Source: Capillidium heterosporum (lineage: Eukaryota > Entomophthoromycota > Entomophthoromycetes > Entomophthorales > Capillidiaceae). From it: a DNA stretch of 64,000 bases. Shown here piece after piece: positions 25,172 to 35,900 of this stretch. Location: contig WBMQ01000006.1 in NCBI GenBank assembly GCA_016630905.1, positions 496,001-560,000 on the forward strand, in the 5' to 3' direction. The notes beneath the pieces are model-generated. The model worked only from the letters and a program-made list of their open reading frames with translations, was not told where the DNA came from and ran no database searches. How positions within the stretch are numbered: position 1 is the stretch's first letter; every line of letters starts with the position of its first letter. Both the position numbers and the translations under genes were made by a program.

Positions 25172-26077
25172 ATGAAGTTCAACCTCGTCTATATTTTAAG
25201 CTCCTTATTATCCATCAGTAGTCTAGCAATTGATTCCACCACTCAAGTTTCCGCTAGTGAAGATCGGCTAGTTGCCATCGGTGATATCCACGGCGACTAC
25301 AAAAACGCCTTGAAAGTCCTACAGCTGGCCAAAGTAGTGGATTCCCAAGGTCACTGGGTCGGAGGTGAAGCCACTTTAGTTCAAACTGGGGATGTTGTCG
25401 ACCGCGGTCCCGACACTATAAAACTGTACCATTGGTTCTCTACTTTACGCGACGAAGCCAAAGCAGCTGGTGGCATCTTCATCCCCTTACTTGGCAACCA
25501 CGAACTTATGAACTTGGGCGAAAACTACAAGTACGTTACTGACGAAGATATCGACAGCTTCGGCGGTGAGGCGGCACGCAAGCTTGAGTTTAGCAAATCA
25601 GGTTTCATCGGCAAGTACCTACGTAACCTAACCATCGCCACCCAAGTGGGAGATACCATCTTTTTACATGGTGGAATAAACACCAAGTGGGCTAAATCTA
25701 AAGTCGATGGCCTCAACCTCCAAAGTCACGAGTACCTGATCAATGATACCGCTTCTCAACTAAGGAGTAGAGAACTTTTTACACAGGCTGGCGATGGCCC
25801 ATTATGGTATAGAGGTTACGCCAACGACAAGGAACCAGCTATTTGTGCTACATTGAAGTCGGCTTTGACTACGTTGGGGGCTAAGCGTATGGTTATGGGC
25901 CATTCTATCCAGGATGACTATAAAATTAAGGCTAGGTGCAACGGCCAAGCTATTCTGATCGATGTTGCCATGTCGTCGTACTATGATGGGGGACACTTGG
26001 CTGCGTTGGAGTTGACAAATTCATATGCTCATGCAATTTATCCGGATAGAGTGGAGAACCTTCCTCTACCATTGTAG
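25172..26077 (+). CDS. Secreted Shewanella-like protein phosphatase (calcineurin-like metallophosphoesterase)
   Basis: A single-exon gene of 301 residues. Residues 1-19 form a signal peptide (MKFNLVYILSSLLSISSLA). The phosphoesterase fold carries all metal-binding motifs: GDIHGD (about 38), GDVVDRG (about 73), GNHELMN (about 109), and later HGGIN and GHSIQ. This matches the Shewanella-like (SLP) phosphatases, which hydrolyse phosphate esters in a binuclear metal centre and are often secretory or cell-surface in fungi. No C-terminal retention signal or GPI site is evident. The substrate cannot be inferred. The gene is intact; the lack of introns is shared with other genes here and does not by itself indicate transfer. 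Confidence 0.9.
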   Translation: MKFNLVYILSSLLSISSLAIDSTTQVSASEDRLVAIGDIHGDYKNALKVLQLAKVVDSQGHWVGGEATLVQTGDVVDRGPDTIKLYHWFSTLRDEAKAAGGIFIPLLGNHELMNLGENYKYVTDEDIDSFGGEAARKLEFSKSGFIGKYLRNLTIATQVGDTIFLHGGINTKWAKSKVDGLNLQSHEYLINDTASQLRSRELFTQAGDGPLWYRGYANDKEPAICATLKSALTTLGAKRMVMGHSIQDDYKIKARCNGQAILIDVAMSSYYDGGHLAALELTNSYAHAIYPDRVENLPLPL

Positions 26078-26864
26078 AATTGGTAAAAGTTTAGGTGTGC
26101 TAAATAAAAGTGACCGTATATTTATGTTTACAGTGTATTTTAAATATTATTAGATTTATAAATGATAAAAAAGAATATAAGTGTGTTGATTAAACAAAGT
26201 ATTTTTCTAAAAATAGACAGCTTTTATATTCTGGAATCGACCTCAGCCGAAACTGGGACAAGTATTAAGGTTGAAAACCTTTATAACAACAAAAGTGCAC
26301 TATAATTTATAGCATGTATACAACCTTTGCTATCATAGAGTACTTTTACATTTTGAATATACCAACGGAACCATAGCTAATCTCAGGTGCTTTGAACGAT
26401 TAGATGGCTGTCAGGGCTTAATGAATCTTTTTCACTATATATATGATCAACAAGGTAGTTAGTCGGTTACCACCTTTGAGTTATTTTCATGCTCGGGTGA
26501 AGTTTACGTTAGCGCCCTAGCTTATTTGAATTACCTGAAGATTGCTCCCAACATTCCACTAAACGGACTTTTGTTTGAAAGAAAAACTATGGTTAGTTTA
26601 TATTCGAGCTACTTATTTTATAAATGGATTATAAGGGCAAGGGCTGGATATTGCTACTCAAATGACCACCATTAAAGTATCTATATCAATAGCGGTCAAT
26701 TGGATCTGATTGCTAAGCTATAAAGTATCATAGATCTTGTTGGTGGTAATACTTTCGGACTGAGGTTTAGTTTCTGTAAAATATAGAAATATTTCTAAAA
26801 TATATAAACTTATTCTTGAGATATAGATTTCTATTCCACATACTTGAGCTCAATTTGAACTAAA
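26078..26864. other. Intergenic
   Basis: AT-rich, no supported gene. Confidence 0.5.
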
Positions 26865-27137
26865 ATGAAAGGTAAGTTAAAATCTATCAAAGCTTATTGC
26901 CATTAACGCCAATAAGTTATTAGAATTGCTAAAAATGGATATAAATACAACCCGAACATAATATACCAGTGGGTAAAATTCAAAAAATGCATTTCATCAA
27001 GTAAAAGAAAGACCAAGCTTCATATACTTGAAGTTTTGAAAGAACCTGCCCTAAATTCCAACTTCCAGGCTTACGTAGCAATATTTGGCAATATGTATTC
27101 TTTATTGGCTAGGGGTTTTGTCATAAGCTTAAGCTAA
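26865..27137 (+). CDS. Candidate small two-exon gene
   Basis: ATGAAAG directly precedes a strong GTAAGT donor. If splicing uses the AG of CCAATAAG, the frame continues as VIRIAKNGYKYNPNIIYQW and stays open to TAA at 27137, giving a basic protein of about 75 residues. A TATA-like AATATATAAACT lies about 60 bases upstream. No family is recognised and the call rests only on the open frame and splice signals. Confidence 0.25.
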
Positions 27138-27330
27138 AGATTCTACCAACCTATAATGTTGAGAGTTCCAAGCTTTTAATTGACTAGCAAAATTTCTGCC
27201 GTTATAAGTGTACTTAGAGAATGTATCTAAAAGCCATTCCAATAAAAATATCCGATTCCAAGAGTCCAAAATTGTATCTATTTCCAACTATTTACACCTC
27301 CATTATTTATTTCAGCTTTCAATTCAAGAC

Positions 27331-30237
27331 ATGTACAGCGCAGCCCAAAGTAAACATGATAGATTCCAACAGTATAGAGAAGCACAGCGGCGTGAAGCTG
27401 CTGATTCCATAGTAGCTATGCTGAATAATTACCACAAGACCAACATCCTCGACATGCCCGAACCTTACAACGATGCAGATATCAACTGCCGAAAGCTACT
27501 AGGTAATTTAATTTAGTAAAATAAACTAACAGCCTAAAGAGGAGGAAACTTACAGGTACAGGATACAAGGTAAATGAAACAATATACATTTTAAGCTAAT
27601 TTTATTAGAAGAGGATAGGATGAATAGAATTAGGAGAGAATCGGAAGAAGATCCGAAGAAGGAACGGTAACATTATGTCTTTGCTTCATCGCTTAATTTT
27701 TCAGGTATAACTGCCCCTTTGCCACCCATCTCTTTCCCTTGGACTTCACCTGAGCAAGGTTTACCCTACGTCATTCGAACCCTTCGCTTATACAATTTAA
27801 ACATCGATCAAATGGATACGGATAAGCTGATTTCTGAAACGATACCACATTTTGAACGACAAAAAGACTACAACTCCAATACCTTAGATACACGACCTGT
27901 CGAAAATAGAGAGGCTCAACTCGAATATAAAGATTCCGAGCCTATAGTTATTGATGAGATTTGCAACGATACGACTCCTAGTATCCAAAATGATGGTCAT
28001 TTGCAACTCTCTCAACAGCAAAATGACTACGACGCTGATATTTTAGTCGCTGATGTTGTTGAAAATGAAACCGAACAGCTTGAAGACGACACTACAGAAC
28101 CTATAGTTGCTGACGAGGTATGTGATGATGTGGACACTAGCTTTCAAAACGAAAATAACCTCGATACATTCACTGAGCATGACGAAAGTGGTAGCCGTTC
28201 GCAGCTTGAACACGACAGTACCGAATATATAATCGCTGAAGAGGTTAGTTATGCTACAGATTCGGATGTTCCAGACGAAGTTGATGACTATGGACTTGCC
28301 GAAAGCGATGAAAACGATGGTAAATACAGAGAGCTTGTTGCTAGAACCCACCTAAGATCTACCAGCGGATCTATTGTTGAAGACGTTATCGAGCTTCTGA
28401 GTAGTTCCGATGAAAGCAACCAAGTTAGCCTCGAGAGTACCGATGGTATGGAACTCAATGAGACTGACGAAGACCCAAACGAAGAGGATATGAACAGTCT
28501 TTGTGCTATCCAGCATACAGATAATGATAACGAGAGCTCATCCCCTGACTTTAACGTTCAAATCGAAGCCGGAGAGATTGAATGTTGCGGAGAGTCCGAT
28601 GAAGATAGTAGCATTGATGGAAGTGCTTCTGATATCGAATTTGGGGACCAGCTCCTTACTTCTGAATCTTCCTACAACAAAGAGATTGTAGAGCTTAGCG
28701 ACAGCTCTGAGGAATACGGTCAGATGAAGGCCTACGATGTTGGAAACATAGATGTCCATGAAGAAGGTAATGCTTTAGACTTCAATACTCAGACCGAAAT
28801 CGAAGGAATTGGGTGCATAGAGGATGTTGAAGACGGAGGCTACTTTAGAGAGGGTTTAGTCAGTGATATATTTGAAGGCCAGTATCATGTATCGAAGGTT
28901 GTTAACAACCAAGAAAGTACTAAAATTGCCAGTGCCTCATATGACCAAAGTCAAATCGCGCCTGAGAACTTAGAGGGTATGCTTGTTGACAGTATTGAAA
29001 ATGTAGGTTACTTTATAGAGGGCTCAGCTAGTGATGAGCTTGAGGACGGTCGATGTCATGCATCAGATAGCGTTTGCAATCAAGGGGACATTGAGCCAAG
29101 TAGTATCTCAGATCTACAGGACCGAGTTACACCTGAAAAGCCTGAAAAAATGTACATTGATGAGCCTAGTGTTGATCCAAATGAAGCCAATTCAATTGTG
29201 AAGGATGAATCTGCTACCGATTTGACCAGCATTTATCAGAGAGCTGAAGATAGCGAACATCCTATAGTACATGTTGAAGTTTCTCATATTTCCTGACATT
29301 CACATAAAGGATAATAATACCAGCCCTGTCGAAAGTCATACTCTTGAGGATACGTATATTGATGACTATAATGTTGGTCCAGATGCAGTTGATCCAATTA
29401 TGGTGGATGAACTTGCAACCAATTTGACAAACTTTAACCAAGGTGACCAAGAGTTCGAACATCCTATAACGCATGTTGAGATTGCCCATCTTTCCGATAT
29501 TCGCATAAAGAATAACAGCTTCAGCCCCACCAAAAGACACAGACCTGCTGACTATGCTTACGATGGCGACGACAGTGGTTACTTTGGTGGAGCTGACGAG
29601 CTTGATACTTTCCCCGTGCATAAAAAGGTCGCCCTCGCCAACGACAGCACTACTTTAGAAGAGAGTGTCAAGGACTCCTATCGAGAATTGGACCTGTCTT
29701 TTGTAGCACATACCACTAAGACCACTGACAGCAGTGCCCAAAAAACCCCCGATATGTCCAATAGCAGCACCATCGATCCCAATGAAAACGTCGAAGGTAT
29801 TATCACTTTTATTTTATACACTAATTGGTTCATTATAGACTTTACCTCTACTCAACCAAACGTCAGTCACGAGCTAAGCATACTGGAAGCTGATATCTCA
29901 AACAGTTCCACAGATGATGAAACCTCCTTCTTTCATGCAACCGATACATTGAACGAAAAATCTGCTCCACCTATCGAAGCTTCCAAACCAAAGAATCAAA
30001 AGAAAGCTAAAAGCAAGCCAAAGTCCAGGTATACCGTCGACCACAGCCTCAGCCAGATGTTTAGAGATCGACGGGCTCATGACGCATCCTTTACCTTGCT
30101 GTAGTTTTAAGACTCCTTACTATCTTAGAGATTTAGAACCTGCTGTCCAAAATTTTCAAACTCTGAGGAAACCGACTAGGAAGGATGGAGATTTCAGTCC
30201 TAAACTAAAGAGAGGTAAACCTAAGAAAAGGAAATAG
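27331..30237 (+). CDS. Acidic repeat protein A (paralogue of protein B), with two +1 frame breaks
   Basis: The function is unknown. The N-terminal exon (MYSAAQSKHDRFQQYREAQR) is helical and charged, and the splicing between about 27511 and 27719 is unresolved. The main body is very rich in Asp, Glu and Ser. It contains two segments shaped like SUMO-interacting motifs (DVIELLSSSDES and EIVELSDSSEE), a conserved RELDLSFVAHTTK segment and a basic C-terminus ending in KRGKPKKRK. The frame breaks at 29294 (surplus T before GACATTCAC) and near 30102, where aligning with protein B gives 39 against 38 bases. With both skipped the frame runs to TAG at 30237. A 42-base intron with TTATAG acceptor lies at about 29796-29837. 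From about 27900 onward the protein aligns with the second half of protein B. Confidence 0.7.
29161..29366 (+). repeat. Near-identical tract shared with protein B gene (copy 1)
   Basis: About 205 bases almost identical to 37621-37827 with a constant offset, far more similar than the flanking parts of the two genes. This suggests recent gene conversion or duplication. Copy 1 carries one extra T at 29294. Confidence 0.9.
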
Positions 30238-32920
30238 GTTGAAGTGAGTTTAAGTGTATTTGGGAATAAACTGATATTGTAAGATTGTTTTATTTAATTG
30301 TATTTTACTTCGACATCAATATAGTATAAATCAAAGATGACTAGTTTTGGCTGATATCGTTTATATCTTCAAACTTCTTACAAGAGTCAGCGAGCTTATC
30401 AATGGAGGTTAATCCAAGTACCTAAAAATGTAGTTAGCCATTCAATTTGAGCCGGTAAGAACTGTAGATATAGTTGTGCTGGTTATTATGAAGCTGAGCT
30501 TCTTAATTCCTTCAAGGTATAGAGATGACAGAAGGATGGATATCTAGTTCCCATAGGTTGCAATCTAGGCGACGCAAGGTAGTAACCAAACTATGCAATT
30601 CATAGAACCTATAAATACATACTCAAGTTTTAAATGCAATTGAACTACAAGTACATTTACATCAAAACAATACAACCTTTTCTGCCATAAGACTGTTAGC
30701 CATCAGTGTACTTGTACTTCAAGATAATGGAGCTTTGAAATGTGAAGGAGGGAAATTGAATTCCCACCGATCTAATGCTGTACACTATATCTACACACTG
30801 TAGCTTTCTTCAGTTAGCCAGAAAATTTAATGCAAAATACATATACTATCGAGCTAAACGATAAATTTCACTATATATAAATAGTTTCGAACCAGCTATA
30901 TACCAGGCTTGTATTTTTTGGATATTTTGCATCATTAGTAAGTTTCAATTTTAGCCAATAATTTTCTAACTACTTTCAATTGAATACTGTCGTTACGCAA
31001 AACATACAGGTTCAGTATATGGCCTTTTTGAAACCACCTATATACCATTGTAATATTTCCAAGTGTACCATCGACTTTAACTTTTATAAATTTGTATTCA
31101 AAATATTGAATTAAACTTTTCCCTTATTAAGTTAAAAATATTCAAACAATAGCACTTATAAAATTTTAAAACTGTATCTAAAACTAATTTTACTTTGAAT
31201 CCTAAAAGTCAGATATATGATGCTTTATAGGTTGTACATATTTTTTTAATTCAGCTCATAAAACAAATGAAGTGGATATGTTTTTGGTCATATGGACATC
31301 TCTGTATTCAAACGATATATTGCTTCATTAAGTATTTTTCTTGGCTTACAATTTCAATTGAAGTGTGATTCCATCGTAATAGGACTTATATAGAAGGCAA
31401 GGGATGCAATAGAAATACCTGTAGGCTTGGTATCGAATAAAAATTGGATGGTTGGAAGAACTTATATAATCAAATATACATAAGCCAACATATGTACTTT
31501 TATATACATGTAGATATAAGCTGTGGTAAAATGGGGCGAAATATAGATTTATTTTAGGTTTATAGATGTTATCTGTGAGATAAAGATTTATATTTAAATA
31601 GATTTTACCGATAAGATCAATAGATAAACATTGTCACCCTAACAAAGGTTAGTTTATTCCACTTTACCCTTATGCATCGATTCAATCCGGTTTTCAATAT
31701 TCTCAATAGGTAGCAGAATAGTTTATATTTAAAATTTTCCTTGAACTTGCAGTATATAACGTTTACACAGCTTTTATTGACATCGACTACAGCTACCACC
31801 TTAATATAAAAGTTGAATACGACCTAGTTTGCAAATTTTAAGATGGGTAGCAGACGGCGAGCTCGGGTACGAAGATTTGGATAGGTTGAGGTCTTACCAT
31901 ATCGGATTGACTTGGTTAAAGATGGATATCTACCAAATTTCTATAAATCTAGAATTAAATGTAAAACTTAGATGACTAATAAATAGGTTTTTTATTCCTT
32001 GATAGTACTGCTTCTCTTCCCAATCTTACCTACAGTTGTGTCCAATAAATGGTTGTAAAAATAGCTCAGATTGAAAGGGCACCTGCCTACTTTCCCAATT
32101 ATTTCAAACCGGTTTGGCTCAGCTACATTGGCTTTTGTCCAAGTAATCCTCTTGAACTTATTACGTTGATCACATATATCGCTTCAAATTAATGTTTTAT
32201 AAAGCGAGTCATGACTCCCTCTGTTTTCCAAAAATATAATTTGTGTTAAATAATTGGTTAGCTTGAAGAATCATGATTTGTTTTGCAGAATACTACAAAT
32301 TATTTAGACAAATTTAGTAAACCTGCAGTAATAAATTCTGAGCAGAGAAGCATTTGCTAGTTTTCGCTATTAAACCTGTGTGAAATTTAAACAGAGCTGT
32401 AAGCTCAATTATCCTTAATTGCATCCCCCTATTTGGATGAATCCTAATTGGGTCGGTATAATTTAAACTTATGTGCAAGCACTTCCTTGAATTGATATAC
32501 AAATAGAGGTATCAACTGATTCTTACAGTTTACAATCAGCTTTGTTAGCATTAGCAGTAGCTACACCTTAGTACAAGATATACATGTCTTCGTTTAGAAA
32601 GCGTAGTAAGGTGAAGAGTAAGGTGGTAAGTCCGGTGATCAAGTAGGTGTAGAAATGAGGCGAGCCCAAACCTTATCAGACCAGTTTGATGAGACTGAGG
32701 ATAAACATCTACTAACTTTCATCGAATTAAGGGCAGGTGTTAAACTTCAATTAATAAAACCTGTATTCTAAGCTATGTTTTGAAACTAACCTGCCTACTT
32801 TCCTAAAAAACTTTTTCCATAGTGTTGATTTGGCAGCTCAAACGTATATTAGTTTCATTCCTTGCATCAAATTTCGCTGATGCCATCCACATTTTCTTAT
32901 TAAAAACCCAAGGACAACCC
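30238..32920. other. Long intergenic region
   Basis: About 2.7 kb, AT-rich; no supported ORF or RNA gene. Confidence 0.5.
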
Positions 32921-32928
32921 TATATAAG
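32921..32928 (+). promoter_or_regulatory. TATA box of protein B gene
   Basis: TATATAAG lies about 55-60 bases upstream of the ATG at 32983. Confidence 0.55.
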
Positions 32929-32982
32929 GCGTCAGTTTTCCCTCGCAACTCTCAAACTTTGAATAAAATTGAACTACCAAGT

Positions 32983-35900
32983 ATGCAGATTGAGTACGTA
33001 CTATTCTTCTTCTGTATTCTGTTCTATACCTTTGTTATGAATGCCATCGAGCCTAGGGACTTAGAACAGGATGAAGATGATGATATTGAATCTATAGTTG
33101 CTGATGACATGCACAGATATGTAGATTCTACGGTACAAACTGAAAACACCTTCAGAGAACTCACCGAGCATAAAGGTACCAAGCCAGCAGTCTCCGTCAA
33201 TTTATATAACTGTGTGAACTCCAGCATCCAAATTAAAATTAGCTACGAGTCTACCAATCCTGATGGCACCAAGTCTATAATTATCAACGAGGCACCTAAC
33301 TACGCAGACTCCGGAGTCCAAACCCATATTAACCCCAATGAATCTACCAAACCTTCATCTCTCAATGACGTATCTAACCACGCGGATTCCGGAGTCCAAA
33401 CTCATATTAACCTCAATGAGTCTACCAAACCTGATGGTATTGAATCTTCATCTCTCAACGAACCTACCAACTCTGACGGTACCAGATCCATAACCATTAA
33501 CGAGACACCTAACTACGTGGACTCTGGTGTTCAAACCCATGCCAACCTTCAATGGACCTACGAACTCTGACGGCACCGAGCCTTCATCTCTCAGTGACGT
33601 ATCTAACCACGCGGATTCTGGTTTCCAAACCCACATTAATTCCAATGGATCTACCAACCTTGACGGTACCGAACTTTCATCTCTCAACGGATCTATCAGC
33701 TCTGACAGTGTCAAGTCCATAATTATCAACGAGGCACCTAACTACGTGGACTCCGGAGTCCAAACCCATATTAACCCCAATGAGTTTACCAAACCTGATG
33801 GTATTGAATCTTCATCTCTCAACGAACCTACCAACTCTGACGGTACCAGATCCATAGCCATTAACGAGACACCTAACTACGTGGACTCTAGTGTTCAAAC
33901 CCATGCCAACCTCAATGAACCTACAAACTCTGACGGCACCGAACCTTCATCTTCCAATGACGCATCTAGCCACGCGAATTCCGGTGTCCAAGCCTCCACT
34001 AACTTCAATGGGCCCATCAAACCTGACGGTATCGAGCCTTCATCTCTCAACGGACCTATCAGCTCTGACAGTGTCAAGTCCATAATTATCAACGAGGCAC
34101 CTAACTACGTGGACTCTGGTGTTCAAACCCATATTAACCTCAATGGACCTACAAACTCTGACAGCATCGAACCTTCATCTTCCAATGACGCATCTAACCA
34201 CGTGGATTCTGGTGTCCAAACCCCCGCTAACTTCAACAAACCTATCAAACCTGACGGTACCGAACTTTCATCTCTCAACGGACCTACTAACTCTGATGGT
34301 ACCAAGCCCATAATCATCAACGGGACATCTAACTACGCAGATCTCAGTGTCCAAATTCACACTAATTTCAATGAATCTACAAACTCTGAGAATACCAAGT
34401 CCATAACCATTAATGGAACACCTAATTACGCATATTCTGGTGTCCAAGCACACACCAACCTTAACAGACCTACCAAACCTGATGATACTGAACCTTCATC
34501 CCTCAGCGGACTTATCAGCTCTGATGGCACCGAGCCTTCATCTTTCAATGACGCATCTAACAACGCGGATTCCAGTGTTCAAACCCATATTAACCCTAAT
34601 GAGTCTACCAAACCTGATGGTGCCGAACCTTCATCCCTCAATGGACTTATTAACTCTGATGGTACCAAGTCCATAACCATTAACGAGACACCTAACTATG
34701 TGGGCTCCAGTGTTCAAATCCATACTAATCTCAATGAACCTACCAACTCTGACAGCATCAAACATTCATCTCTCAACGGACCTATCAGCTCTGGTGGTAC
34801 CGAACCTTCATATCTCAATAGATTTATCAACTCTAATGGTACTGAACCTTCATCTCTCAATGACGTATCTAACCACGCGGATTCCGGTGCCCAAACCCAC
34901 ATTAACCTCAATGGGCTTATCAACTCTGACGGCACCAAACCTTCATCTTCCAATAATGCACCTAATTACGCAGATTCTGGTGTCAAAACTCCTATTAGCC
35001 TCAACGGACCTACCAAACCTGATGGTGCTGAACCTTCATCTCTCAATGGACTTATTAACTCTGATGGTACCAAGTCCATAACCATTAACGAGACACCTAA
35101 CTATGTGGGCTCCAGTGTTCAAATCCATACTAATCTCAATGAACCTACCAACTCTGACAGCATCAAACATTCATCTCTCAACAGATTTATCAACACTGAC
35201 GGCACCGAACCTTCATCTTCCAACGACATACCTAACTACGCAGATTCCAGTGTCCAAACTCACATTAATCTCAATAGACCTACTAAACCTGATGGTACTG
35301 AATCTTCATCTCTCAACAGACCTATCAGCTCTGACAGCACCAAGTCCATAATTATTAACAGAACATCTAGTTACGCAGATCCCGGTATTCAAACCCACAT
35401 TAGCCTAAATGGACCTACCAACTCTGATGGCACCGAACCTCCATCTTCCAACAACATACCTAACTACACAGACCCCGGTATCCAAATCCACACTAACCTC
35501 AACGAACCTATCAAATTTGATGGTACCGAACCTTTGGCTTCCAATGAGGTATCTAATTATGTGGGCTCTAGTATTCAAACCCAAATTAACTTCAACGAAC
35601 CTACCGAACGTGAATGAAGTCAATATCCACCTGCAGCACTTTTATCAACGAAATGCCAACGACCCTAGCACTTCAAATACTCAAGCTAGAGAAGATGGAG
35701 AGATCAAACTCGAATATAGTGATGCTGAACCTAGGATCGCTTATATGGTATATGAAAATATGGGTCGTGATATTCAAAACGAAGCAGGCGCTAATACCTT
35801 CATTCAATATGATGGCACTGAATCTAGGATTGATGATGAGATATACGACGAACTAAATTCTGACGTTCAAAGCGAAACAAGTGTTGACAGTTACATTGAG

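Noticed and set aside
27640-27760. Possible further +1 break at the N-terminus of protein A
   Set aside because: Several alternative splice choices could also connect these exons and there is no conserved sequence to decide, so it was not counted.
33230-35610. CRISPR-like regular repeats
   Set aside because: The units are degenerate coding modules in a eukaryotic gene, without constant repeats and unique spacers.
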